Source of the DNA: Actinomycetes bacterium | GTDB taxonomy: Bacteria > Actinomycetota > Acidimicrobiia > Acidimicrobiales > Microtrichaceae | Length of the DNA stretch: 64,000 nucleotides | Reading direction: 5' to 3' | Assembly (NCBI GenBank): GCA_024222295.1 | Contig: JAAEPF010000024.1 | Location: 62,001 to 126,000, forward strand | Shown: positions 48,416 to 56,849 of the stretch, piece by piece | Position numbering within the stretch: position 1 is the stretch's first letter | Layout: every line of letters begins with the position of its first letter | Notes under the pieces: model-generated | The model's input: the letters and a program-made list of their open reading frames with translations, nothing else | Told to the model about the DNA's origin: nothing | The model's database searches: none | Position numbers and translations under genes: made by a program

Positions 48416-50329
48416 ATGCAGCTTGGAGGGGACGCAGCGCGGCCGGGTCGCGAGGCTGGTCACGCACCGGGACTGGCAGTGTCCGCTCTGGTGGTCGCGC
48501 TTCTGGCCACCGCCTGCACCCAGGTTCCCCAGAAGGCCGCGCAGCCAGCCGGCGATGCTCCGAAGGCGTCCGCGTCGGCCGACGGTGGCATCGACCAGGT
48601 CTCCGAGCAGCGCCCCCCGTGCACGTTGGCCAGTGTCGTGTCATGCGCTCTGCCGTATCCCTCCGATGAGTTCGCGGTGGCCGATCCGCAGACGGCCACG
48701 GGGGTCCGCCTCCAGGTACCCGACGGAATCGTGCCCCGGCGAGTGCTCGACCAGCTCGGCCCGGGTGGCCAACTGCAGGATGCGTTCGGCGGCGCGGATG
48801 GCTTCTCGCCGATGTCGCCGGTCGTGTTCGAGCTCGACGCACCGGTGCGCCCCGAGTCGGTCCCGCCCGATGGCGGCGATGTGTTTGCCGTGTACGACGC
48901 CGCCACGGGCGAGCGCCAGCCGATTCGCGCCCACGTGTGGGCAGATGCAGCACTACGCGGGGCGCCCGCCACCGTGGTGATCGCCTGGCCGTCGCTGCGC
49001 TGGGAGCACGGCCACAACTATGTCGCGCGCCTCCGCCGGCTGCCTGGGCTGCTCCCGCAGGCACCCACGCCGCCGGTTGCGCTGCTCGAGGGCCGCGGCC
49101 ACCTCGCTGGGGTCACCGCCCGCATCGCGGCTATCGACGGCACGAGCCCGGCCGAGATGCTCGCTGCCACGGAGTTCACGATCCGCTCCAGGGCCAACGC
49201 AGTCGGCGGTCTCGAGAAGATGGCGCTCATCGCAGGCGCCGACGAACACCCCGTGCGCAACCTCGAGTCGCGTCCCCCCTTGTGGTTCTCCCATGGTTCC
49301 GCGATCGTCACGGGTGAGGTCCGCATCACGGACTTCCGCGATGGTGACGGTGTGGTGGACCCCGATCGGGCGCCGACACACAGCTGGGTTCCATTCGTGC
49401 TGGCGTTGCCGGAGAAGCCGGCCACACCGCGCGGGGCTCCTGTCGTCGTCTACGGGCACGGCCTGGTGATCAACAAGGAGTCGATGCTGATCGTCGCGTC
49501 CGACAACGCGGCCAAGGGCTTTGCCACCGTTGGCATCGACGTGCCCAACCACGGTGGTCGCCAGTCCGGTCAGGGCGGTCACCTGCTCGACCTCACCAAG
49601 CCCCGCACCCTTGGCCGCATGGTGGGTGTGCCTCCACAGGGGATCGTGGACCACGTGTCGCTGATGGGCGCCATCAACGTGGTGCTCGCCTCGCTGGACC
49701 TGGCTCCATGGCGGCCGTTCGGGCCGCCCGGCGACGGCCGGCCCGACATCGACACCTCGCTGATCCTCTACGAGGGAACCTCGATGGGCGGCGTGTTGGG
49801 CGTGGCCGAGTTCGCCCTCAATCCCCAGATCGCCGGTGCCTTCCTTCAGGTGCCCGGGGTCGGCATCCTCGACATCCTCACCCACTCTTCGCTGTGGCCC
49901 TTGTTCGCGTCGGTGATTCCGCCCGGTGCCAGCGCCGGTGACGCGGCGGCGATGCTGGGTGCGGCATCGATGCTGCTCGACCTGGGTGAGTCCACTCTCG
50001 TGCTCGACCGGATCGTCGCATCGGGCAGGCCCGTGTTCGCACAGGTCGGCATCGGCGACAGCATCGTTCCCGACTTCGCGTCGCAGCGCCTGGTCGAGAT
50101 GCTGGGCCTCTCGGCGGTAGGTGGCGGCGTGGTCGCCGGGTCGGACCCGGCCGCAGTGGGGTCAGACGCGGGAGGCCGTGGTTACATCGAGGTGTGGCCC
50201 AACAACTCCTCACCGCAGACCAAGGGCCTGATGGGCCACCTCACCTTCGACGAGCCACTTGCGCGACGAATGCTGCACCAATGGCTGGATGGGCACCTGG
50301 CCCAGGCGGGTCTCGCAGGCCCCGACTGA
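48416..50329 (+). CDS. Secreted VolA-like lipase lipoprotein, second copy
   Basis: A 637-residue predicted lipoprotein (lipobox LLATAC). It shares the N-terminal SCALPYPSDEFAVADP and GADGFSPMSPVVF signature with the gene at 42598-44784. Its alpha/beta hydrolase half has APVVVYGHGLVINKES, a GTSMGG nucleophile elbow and a late acidic/His region (GDSIVPDF; GHLTFDEP). ATG 48416 is preceded by GGGAGGGC at normal spacing; an in-frame GTG at 48347 is the longer alternative. The two copies are diverged, so they may hydrolyse different lipid esters. Extracellular steroid esters are an attractive but unproven substrate given the degradation island. Confidence 0.8.
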   Translation: MQLGGDAARPGREAGHAPGLAVSALVVALLATACTQVPQKAAQPAGDAPKASASADGGIDQVSEQRPPCTLASVVSCALPYPSDEFAVADPQTATGVRLQVPDGIVPRRVLDQLGPGGQLQDAFGGADGFSPMSPVVFELDAPVRPESVPPDGGDVFAVYDAATGERQPIRAHVWADAALRGAPATVVIAWPSLRWEHGHNYVARLRRLPGLLPQAPTPPVALLEGRGHLAGVTARIAAIDGTSPAEMLAATEFTIRSRANAVGGLEKMALIAGADEHPVRNLESRPPLWFSHGSAIVTGEVRITDFRDGDGVVDPDRAPTHSWVPFVLALPEKPATPRGAPVVVYGHGLVINKESMLIVASDNAAKGFATVGIDVPNHGGRQSGQGGHLLDLTKPRTLGRMVGVPPQGIVDHVSLMGAINVVLASLDLAPWRPFGPPGDGRPDIDTSLILYEGTSMGGVLGVAEFALNPQIAGAFLQVPGVGILDILTHSSLWPLFASVIPPGASAGDAAAMLGAASMLLDLGESTLVLDRIVASGRPVFAQVGIGDSIVPDFASQRLVEMLGLSAVGGGVVAGSDPAAVGSDAGGRGYIEVWPNNSSPQTKGLMGHLTFDEPLARRMLHQWLDGHLAQAGLAGPD

Positions 50330-50380
50330 CGGGCGGCCCCGGCATCAGGGGCACCCGGGCGTGACGCGGAGCTGCAGGCC

Positions 50381-52183
50381 GTGATCCTGATCGATGCCGA
50401 AGGCCTCGGCGCGGCACGGCCGGGCCGAACGCTGTTCGAGGACCTCGACCTGACCATCCGCACCGGTGACCGCATCGGGGTCGTGGGCATCAACGGTGCA
50501 GGGAAGTCAACCCTTCTCGGCGCACTCGCCGGCACCATCGAGGCTGACCACGGACACGTGCGCACTGCGCGCGAGGTACGCATCGCGATGCTCGAACAGG
50601 CGCCGGAGTTGCGGGGGGCCACGATGCGCGAGGCGTTGCACGCCGGCGATCTGGCCGCAGACTGGGAGGTCGAGGCGGTGGCGGACCGGCTGGGGCTCGG
50701 AGCCAGCTTCGACTCACCGCTCGAGCACCTGTCCGGTGGCCAGGCCAAACGGGTGTCGCTCGCCCGCGCCCTGGTGGCCGAAGCCGATCTGTTGATCCTC
50801 GACGAGCCGACGAACCATCTCGACATCGATGCGATCTCGTGGCTCGAGGACCGCCTGGCGGGATTCAGCGGGGCGCTGCTGCTGGTGACCCACGACCGCC
50901 ATTTCCTCGATCGCGTGACGACCCGAATCCTGGAGCTGGACCGGGGCGGGTCCTACGTGCACGAGGGTGGGTATGCATCCTGGTTGGAGGCTCGAAGCCG
51001 CCGCGCGGAGCAGGCCGAAGCTTCCGAGGCGAAGCGCCGCAACCTGGCTCGGTCCGAGCTGGAGTGGCTGCGCCGAGGCGCTCCCGCTCGCACGTCGAAG
51101 CCGAAGGCACGGATCGAGGCGGCCAACAGGCTTCTGGAGGGCGGCCCCCAGGCAGCGGCGCGCGCCGGTGATCTGCCCCTGCATGCGGCCACCCCGCGCC
51201 TCGGTGACAAGGTCGTCGACCTGCATGGCGTCGGCCATCGATATGGCGACCATGTGCTCTTCGCCGACATGGAGTTGATGCTCGACAACCGCGAGCGACT
51301 CGGTGTGGTGGGACCCAACGGCACCGGCAAGTCGACTCTGCTGGAGATCATGGCCGGGCGCCTCCAGCCCTCGTCGGGCACGGTCGAACTCGGCCAGACC
51401 GTTCATGCAGCGGTATTCGACCAACAGGGCCGCGACCTCGACGAGTCGATGCGGGTGCGTGACGCGGTGGCCGGTCCACACGGCGACGCGGATTGGACCC
51501 ATGCGGCGCTGATGGAGGCGTTCTGGTTCGACTCGGATGCGCAATGGGCACCGATCGGCACACTGTCGGGGGGCGAGCGACGACGCCTGCAGCTGCTTCT
51601 CACACTCGCGGAGAAGCCCAACGTGCTCTTCCTCGATGAGCCGACCAACGACCTGGACACCGAGACCCTCCGACAGCTGGAGGACTTCCTCGATGCGTGG
51701 CCGGGCGCCCTGGTCACCGTGAGTCACGACCGAGCATTCCTCGAGCGTGTGGTCACGGACGTGATCGTGCTCGGTGACGGCCGGGCCGCCAGGCGACCCG
51801 GCGGCTATGCCGCCTACGAGGAGCAGCGGCGTGCCGCCCGAGGCACAACGAAGGCCGGCAAGGTGGCAGTGAGCGGTGCCGGGACCGGGACCCCGGAGCG
51901 CTCCACCGGCGTGAGACCTGAGCGGGCGCGGCGCGGCGAGTCACCGTCGGGGCCGAGCCCTTCGACACTGCGCCACCGACTCCGGGCTGCCGAACGTGAA
52001 CTCGGCGCCCAACGTGAGCGCTGTGAGCAGCTCCGCGCAACGCTCGCCGGCGGCGAGTCGGACCACGAGGTGCTCAGCCGGCTGGGCACGGAGCTGGCCC
52101 GGGCGGAGGCGTCCCTCGAGGCCGCCGAGGAGGCCTGGCTGGAGCTGGCAGACGAGGTGGAGTCACGAGGGCTCGACATATGA
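50381..52183 (+). CDS. ABC-F family ATPase, Uup-like
   Basis: A 600-residue protein with two ABC ATPase domains and no membrane segments. Walker A motifs are GINGAGKSTLL and GPNGTGKSTLL; signature motifs are LSGGQAKRVSLARAL and LSGGERRRLQLLLTL; Walker B ends LILDEPTNHLD and LFLDEPTNDLD. A linker with charged helix between the domains and a C-terminal coiled coil (STLRHRLRAAERELG onwards) match Uup-type ABC-F proteins, which act on ribosomes or DNA structures. It starts at GTG 50381 and is 51 nt after the lipase gene. It need not confer antibiotic resistance. Confidence 0.9.
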   Translation: MILIDAEGLGAARPGRTLFEDLDLTIRTGDRIGVVGINGAGKSTLLGALAGTIEADHGHVRTAREVRIAMLEQAPELRGATMREALHAGDLAADWEVEAVADRLGLGASFDSPLEHLSGGQAKRVSLARALVAEADLLILDEPTNHLDIDAISWLEDRLAGFSGALLLVTHDRHFLDRVTTRILELDRGGSYVHEGGYASWLEARSRRAEQAEASEAKRRNLARSELEWLRRGAPARTSKPKARIEAANRLLEGGPQAAARAGDLPLHAATPRLGDKVVDLHGVGHRYGDHVLFADMELMLDNRERLGVVGPNGTGKSTLLEIMAGRLQPSSGTVELGQTVHAAVFDQQGRDLDESMRVRDAVAGPHGDADWTHAALMEAFWFDSDAQWAPIGTLSGGERRRLQLLLTLAEKPNVLFLDEPTNDLDTETLRQLEDFLDAWPGALVTVSHDRAFLERVVTDVIVLGDGRAARRPGGYAAYEEQRRAARGTTKAGKVAVSGAGTGTPERSTGVRPERARRGESPSGPSPSTLRHRLRAAERELGAQRERCEQLRATLAGGESDHEVLSRLGTELARAEASLEAAEEAWLELADEVESRGLDI

Positions 52184-52306
52184 CCCCGCACATGGCCCGC
52201 CCCGGCCGTGGGTGACCGGAATGATTTCCCCTATTACCATGTTGGAAATTCCGGCGTCACCGATAACGGGCGCCCACGTGCCTCCCCAACGCAGGAACGA
52301 ACAGAG

Positions 52307-52930
52307 ATGACTGCCCAGGAAATCGACACCCAGCCTCTCGGGATCAGCGATGCAGCGCTCGAGACCGTGCTCGGGATCCGCAACCAGGAAGACGACGCGG
52401 ACAACCTCTGGTTGCGCGTCGAGATCACGGGTTCCAAGGGTCGCGAGTACACCTACGACCTGTCCTTCGCCACCGCGGATGAGGTCGACAACGACCACGT
52501 CAAGTGGAGCGTCGGCGAGCTGTCGGTGGCCGTTGAGCAGGGGTCCGTCGAGCGCCTGGCAGGCGCAGAGCTGGACCTGCCCCGCAATGCTGCGCAGGGT
52601 GGGCTCGTCATCCGCAACCCCAACACGCCCGATCCCTTCGAGGGAATCGATATCGAGCTCGAGGGCGATCTGCCCGACCAGGTCACCCAGCTCCTCGAGG
52701 AGAGCGTCAACCCGATGCTCGCCTCCCACGGCGGTTTCGCACAGTTCGTCGGCGTCGACGACGACAACAACGTCTACGTCACGATGGGCGGCGGCTGTCA
52801 GGGTTGTGCGGCATCGGCCGCGACGCTTCGCGACGGCATCCGCACAGCGATCATGGAGGCGATCCCGGAGGTGGCCGAGGTGGTCGACACCACGGACCAC
52901 GAAGCCGGAGAGAACCCCTTCTACAGCTGA
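52307..52930 (+). CDS. nfuA: NfuA-type Fe-S cluster carrier
   Basis: A 207-residue protein with an N-terminal A-type (HesB/IscA-like) domain of about 100 residues that lacks its cluster cysteines, and a C-terminal NifU domain of about 80 residues. The latter holds VNPMLASHGGF and GGGCQGCAASAATLRDGI with the CX2C pair that binds a bridging 4Fe-4S cluster in the dimer. It hands clusters to target enzymes; QueE and the Fe-S nuclease pair in this window are possible users. The ATG at 52307 follows an AT-richer stretch with a GGAAATTCC palindrome. It is convergent with dxs, 10 nt apart. Confidence 0.92.
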   Translation: MTAQEIDTQPLGISDAALETVLGIRNQEDDADNLWLRVEITGSKGREYTYDLSFATADEVDNDHVKWSVGELSVAVEQGSVERLAGAELDLPRNAAQGGLVIRNPNTPDPFEGIDIELEGDLPDQVTQLLEESVNPMLASHGGFAQFVGVDDDNNVYVTMGGGCQGCAASAATLRDGIRTAIMEAIPEVAEVVDTTDHEAGENPFYS

Positions 52931-52940
52931 GCCGGGTTGG

Positions 52941-54794
52941 TCAGCCGGGCTGGCCGGAGGCCGAGTTCACCCAGGCCATGACCTCATCCGCGACGCCGTC
53001 GGCGTCGAGGCCCAGGCGGTGAAGGATCGCATCGGGCTTTCCGTGGGCCAGGTACACCGACGGAACTCCGAGAACGTGCACTGCCGGGCCGGCCACCGGT
53101 GCCAGCTTCGAAAGCGTGTCGGCGATCGAAGCACCGATACCACCATCGCGGAGGCCGTCTTCGACTGTCACGACCAGGCGGTGCCCGGCTGCGTCCTGCA
53201 GCATTTCCGAGTCGAGCGGCTTCACCACCCGGGGATCCCAGACGGTGACGTCGATGCCTGATTCCGAGAGCTTGTCGGCCGCCGCGCGAGCGGCGCCGAG
53301 CATCTTGCCAACACCGATGATGCAGACGTCGCTGCCGCTGCGCACCTTGCGTGCGGACAGCCCCGAGCCAGTCTCGTTGTCGTCGCTCGGCGGCATGGTC
53401 TTGGGGAAGCGGATGGCCGATGGGCCTTCGGTGCACAGCTCCAGGGCGTCCGACAGCATCCGGGCGACCTCAGCGTGGTTCGAGGGCGCGAACAGCGTCA
53501 TGTCGGGCACCTTCGACAACAGCACCATGTCGAGGACCCCGTGGTGCGATGCGCCGTCGTCGCCGGTGATCCCGGCGCGGTCGAGCACGAACACGACCGG
53601 CTGCGCATGCAACCCTGCGTCGAGGTTCACCTGGTCGAACGCGCGGCTGAGAAACGTCGAGTAGACGGCGATGACGGGCCTCAGTCCGCCCATTGCCATG
53701 CCGGTCGCCGAGGTGACCGCGTGCTGCTCGGCGATACCCACATCGAAGCACCGGTCCGGGAACTCGTCGGCGAAGGGAAGCAGTCCGGTGGAGTCGGGCA
53801 TGGCGGCGGTGATCGCCACCAGTTCGGACCGCTTGCGGCCCTCTGCGACGATCGCCCGGCTGAAGGCATCGGTGTACGAACCCTCCTTCAGCTCCGAGGT
53901 GTCGTGCATGTTCTTCACGAGGTCATCCTCGGCCGGCCCGTATCCCCGGCCCTTCTGCGTGAGGCAGTGAACCACGACCGGGCCGTCCATCTCCGAGGCG
54001 GCGGCAAACGCGGCCTCGAGCGATGCGATGTCGTGTCCGTCATACGGGCCGAGGTACCCGACGCCGAGCTGCTCGAAGAACGCCGGCGGTTCGAACACCT
54101 CGCGGATGGCCGCCTTGGCACCATCGACGCCGCGCTCGAGGTAGTGGCCGAACAGCGGGACCTCGTTGAGCAGGCGCTCGAGGCGTTCGCGGTTGCGTTG
54201 GTACGTCGGTGAGGCGCGGAACCTGGAGAGCGACTCGCCCAGTCTCGACGCGGTCGGTGCGTATGACCGGCCGTTGTCGTTGAGGATGATGATCGCCTTC
54301 TGGCCACTGTGGCCGAGGTTGTTGAGACCCTCATAGGCCATGCCCCCGGTGAGGGCTCCGTCGCCCAGCACGGCGACGACGTGGCGACCCGCCTGGCCTT
54401 GCAGGGCGTTGGCCGTGGCGAGGCCGTGCGCGTACGACACGATCGTGGACGCGTGGCTGTTCTCCACCCAGTCGTGCTCCGACTCGGCGCGTGACGGATA
54501 GCCCGACAGCCCACCCTCCTGGCGCAACTGCGTGAACTGATCGCGCCGTCCGGTGAGCAGCTTGTGGACGTAGGCCTGGTGGCCGGTGTCCCACAGGATG
54601 GAGTCCGACGGGGAGTCGAACACGCGGTGCAGGGCGATGGTGATCTCGATCGCGCCGAGGTTGGAGCCGAGGTGGCCACCGTGGCTGGTGACCTTGTCGA
54701 CGATGAAGGAGCGGATCTCGGCGACGAGCTGGTCGAGCTGCTCCTCGTCGAGACCACGCAGGTCCTCAGGCGCGTTGATCGTCTCCAGAATCAA
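52941..54794 (-). CDS. dxs: 1-deoxy-D-xylulose-5-phosphate synthase
   Basis: A 617-residue DXS. Thiamine diphosphate binding is at GDGALTGGMAYEGLNNLG ... NDN. The catalytic HGGHLGSNLG segment is near residue 40, DRAGITGDDGASHHG near 420, and the transketolase C-domain carries VGKMLGAARAAAD. It condenses pyruvate with glyceraldehyde 3-phosphate, the first step of the non-mevalonate isoprenoid pathway. The start is TTG 54794, preceded by AAGAGGA at 6 nt. The upstream 95 nt to the LPG-type gene show nothing else. Presence of dxs means the cell makes isoprenoids by the MEP route. Confidence 0.96.
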   Translation of the reverse strand: MILETINAPEDLRGLDEEQLDQLVAEIRSFIVDKVTSHGGHLGSNLGAIEITIALHRVFDSPSDSILWDTGHQAYVHKLLTGRRDQFTQLRQEGGLSGYPSRAESEHDWVENSHASTIVSYAHGLATANALQGQAGRHVVAVLGDGALTGGMAYEGLNNLGHSGQKAIIILNDNGRSYAPTASRLGESLSRFRASPTYQRNRERLERLLNEVPLFGHYLERGVDGAKAAIREVFEPPAFFEQLGVGYLGPYDGHDIASLEAAFAAASEMDGPVVVHCLTQKGRGYGPAEDDLVKNMHDTSELKEGSYTDAFSRAIVAEGRKRSELVAITAAMPDSTGLLPFADEFPDRCFDVGIAEQHAVTSATGMAMGGLRPVIAVYSTFLSRAFDQVNLDAGLHAQPVVFVLDRAGITGDDGASHHGVLDMVLLSKVPDMTLFAPSNHAEVARMLSDALELCTEGPSAIRFPKTMPPSDDNETGSGLSARKVRSGSDVCIIGVGKMLGAARAAADKLSESGIDVTVWDPRVVKPLDSEMLQDAAGHRLVVTVEDGLRDGGIGASIADTLSKLAPVAGPAVHVLGVPSVYLAHGKPDAILHRLGLDADGVADEVMAWVNSASGQPG

Positions 54795-54889
54795 TTCGGG
54801 TCCTCTTGGGGCGGGGCGGGGGACACCCCCAAGCTACCGGAGCAGCCGGTCCCAGGCGGATCCCGTCGGCGGGTTTCCGGGCCTTTCGC

Positions 54890-55957
54890 TCAGTCCCGCA
54901 CGGCGGAGCCCGTGAACCCGCCGGATACAAAGCTCGGAGCACCGGCGAGGCTGGAGAGCACGAACACGAAGTAGACCAGCAGCCCGAGTCCGATGGCGGA
55001 CGAGTTGGATACCCCGATCGCGCCGAAGAAGTAGACGAAAGCCGCTTCACGCACGCCGAGGCCCCCCAAGGCGAGCGGGAAGTTCTGCACGACCGCGGTC
55101 GGGGGGAAGAACGTTAGCGCCGCAAGGAGCCCGATCTCGCCGATCCCCAGGGCGACCGCACAGGCCCAGACCGCCAGGCATTGCAGGAACTGGAAGCCGA
55201 GTCCGGCACCGAGGACCTTCGCTGCCTGGGCGGGACGGTGCCGGAAGGCGATTATGCCGAGGTGCACGGCGCCGAGGTAGCGACGCCATCCCTGGCGTTC
55301 GGCGAGGCGGGCGAAGCGCCGGTTGCTTGCCGCGAGCAGGATCGTCGCGAGTGCGGCCATGGTCACAACGTTGACGAGGAGGATCACCATCGTCACCGAT
55401 CCGAGCGACCGGTACTCGGGGCTGAACGCGAGTCCTGCGAACGACAGCATCGGCAGCACCAGCCAGCCGGTGAGGCGTTCGAGGCTGGTGGCTGCGAAGG
55501 AGTCCGCGTAGTCGCCGGCGTCGTTGCCCTGGCGCAAGACCCGCACGACGTCCCCGCCGAACGAGGTGGGAAGGGCGTTGGACACGAACTGGCCTGCGAG
55601 CAGGTGTGACAGGAGCCGACGGAAGGGCAGGTGGATCCCGAGCGTGTCGGAGACCTCGGCCCAGCGGAGGTTCTGCAGCACGTAGGCGCCCAGGTTGACC
55701 ACGATCGCCACTGCTATCCAACCGAAGGTGGCGGCGGTGGGTTCGGGCAACAGGTCCTCGACCGTGACGTCCGGCAACTGCCAGATCAGCAGGGCGAGGA
55801 ACCCGATGCTGAACCCGATCCGCACCAGCAGCTTCAGAGCGTTGTTGCGCGGCAACTCGTGGGGAAGGGTCGCCTCATCGATCTCGGCGAGGGCTTCGGC
55901 GCGCTCGTCGGTCGGCTCGTCGGGGGGCCGACCCGCCTCGGCGTCGTCTTCCATCAC
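54890..55957 (-). CDS. Lysylphosphatidylglycerol-synthase-type (UPF0104) membrane protein
   Basis: A 355-residue membrane protein. An acidic N-terminus is followed by eight or more hydrophobic segments with the family marks LQNLRWAEVSD, GQFVSNALPTSFGGDVVRVL and NFPLALGGLGVREAAFVYFFG. It lacks the C-terminal aminoacyltransferase domain of MprF, so it is the flippase/transport-like part only. GTG 55957 has TAGGGT 6 nt upstream and the ATG follows as the next codon. A lipid-related role at the membrane is likely; the substrate is unknown. Confidence 0.85.
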   Translation of the reverse strand: MMEDDAEAGRPPDEPTDERAEALAEIDEATLPHELPRNNALKLLVRIGFSIGFLALLIWQLPDVTVEDLLPEPTAATFGWIAVAIVVNLGAYVLQNLRWAEVSDTLGIHLPFRRLLSHLLAGQFVSNALPTSFGGDVVRVLRQGNDAGDYADSFAATSLERLTGWLVLPMLSFAGLAFSPEYRSLGSVTMVILLVNVVTMAALATILLAASNRRFARLAERQGWRRYLGAVHLGIIAFRHRPAQAAKVLGAGLGFQFLQCLAVWACAVALGIGEIGLLAALTFFPPTAVVQNFPLALGGLGVREAAFVYFFGAIGVSNSSAIGLGLLVYFVFVLSSLAGAPSFVSGGFTGSAVRD

Positions 55958-55963
55958 CGGGCG

Positions 55964-55969
55964 ACCCTA
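55964..55969 (-). promoter_or_regulatory. Candidate leaderless -10 box
   Basis: TAGGGT on the minus strand, 6 nt before the GTG at 55957. Confidence 0.45.
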
Positions 55970-56032
55970 CAAGGCGGTCCGGTGCGGTCCACCGGACGCC
56001 ATCGTGATACCCGGGCCCCCCGGACGCGCGAA

Positions 56033-56054
56033 AGCCACCCGGCAAGGGGTGGCT
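56033..56054 (-). terminator. Intrinsic terminator after the small lipoprotein gene
   Basis: On the minus strand, an 8-bp stem AGCCACCC / GGGTGGCT with loop CTTGCC is followed by TTTCGCG. It ends the short transcript of the gene at 56084-56227 before the membrane protein gene. Confidence 0.75.
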
Positions 56055-56083
56055 CCCGCTGCGATTGGTTCAGATCTGCTGGA

Positions 56084-56227
56084 TCAGTTGCAGACGACGC
56101 CGATGTTGGCGCCGGGCTCCGCGATCAGGAGCTGACAACCGTTGCCGAGGTCGACCTTGCAGGCACCGGCCGCGAACGGCACGGCGGCGACGAGACCGAT
56201 CATCATCAGACGAGCACGCTTGGACAT
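56084..56227 (-). CDS. Very small secreted lipoprotein-like peptide
   Basis: A 47-residue protein. AGGGGG lies at good spacing before the ATG at 56227. The peptide has a basic start (MSKRARLMM), a hydrophobic segment, a lipobox-like FAAGAC, and only about 25 mature residues with three cysteines in all (AGACK, GNGCQ, GVVCN). If the first Cys is lipidated, the other two can form a disulfide. A dedicated terminator follows at 56033-56054, so it has its own transcript. The leader resembles that of the lipoprotein at 13024-13905 (MSKRHTARIG; GAGGGGGATT). No family recognised. Confidence 0.6.
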   Translation of the reverse strand: MSKRARLMMIGLVAAVPFAAGACKVDLGNGCQLLIAEPGANIGVVCN

Positions 56228-56389
56228 CTGTAATCCCCCTCTATCGAGTGTGGGCGCATCAAACCCACGGTGTGCCATCCGGCACCTGCATCTGCCTATC
56301 GAACACGCCGGGGGATGTCAACGCCAAACCCGAACGGGGTTCGACTGGCCACCGAGAGCGGTTGTGCGGAGCCAGTCGGCCGGGCGCCC

Positions 56390-56767
56390 TCAGCGGAGCT
56401 TCTCAAGGAATCCCTCACGGTCCACCACAACCCGGGTCACCTTGCCCGCGGCCACCAGTCCACGATCGTCGCGGGCGCTCACCGTGAACACGAGCCGGCG
56501 GCCCTGGACCTTCTCGAGGGAGCACTCGGCACGTACCGGGCATCCCACGGCGGTGGGGGAGATGTGCTCGATCTGCACACGCACACCAACGCTGGTCTGG
56601 TCATCGTCCAACTCCCCTTGGAGGGCCGCGACCGTTGCCTCTTCGACCAGTGCGATGATGCGAGGGGTGGCTAGCACCGCCACGTCGCCGGAGCCGAACG
56701 CGATCGCCGTGTCGGCCTCGCCGACCACGAGTTCCACGGTTGCGCTGAGTCCGGTGCGTACAGCCAT
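56390..56767 (-). CDS. Hotdog thioesterase, FlK-like
   Basis: A 125-residue hotdog protein of the fluoroacetyl-CoA thioesterase (FlK)-like group: TVELVVGEADTAIAFGSGDV, VLATPRIIALVEEATVAAL with Thr and Glu, then SVGVRVQIEHISPTAVG with His, and a C-terminal FTVSARDDRGLVAAGKVTRVVVD. The Thr-Glu-His set matches the FlK catalytic triad. Its natural substrate is probably an ordinary acyl-CoA. ATG 56767 has TATCGT 7 nt upstream and no Shine-Dalgarno. It is divergent from tldD. The 162-nt gap downstream to the small lipoprotein holds nothing clear. Confidence 0.87.
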   Translation of the reverse strand: MAVRTGLSATVELVVGEADTAIAFGSGDVAVLATPRIIALVEEATVAALQGELDDDQTSVGVRVQIEHISPTAVGCPVRAECSLEKVQGRRLVFTVSARDDRGLVAAGKVTRVVVDREGFLEKLR

Positions 56768-56774
56768 CCTCAGT

Positions 56775-56780
56775 ACGATA
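56775..56780 (-). promoter_or_regulatory. Candidate leaderless -10 box
   Basis: TATCGT on the minus strand, 7 nt before the ATG at 56767. Confidence 0.45.
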
Positions 56781-56849
56781 AGCAGACCGACCCACCGCAC
56801 ACACAACCGGCCCGCGGTGCCCGGTCGGCTGCCAGCCCCGGGAGGCGCG

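Noticed and set aside
50381-52183. ABC-F gene as an antibiotic-resistance determinant
   Set aside because: The architecture with C-terminal coiled coil is Uup-like; nothing in the sequence or neighbours points to resistance.
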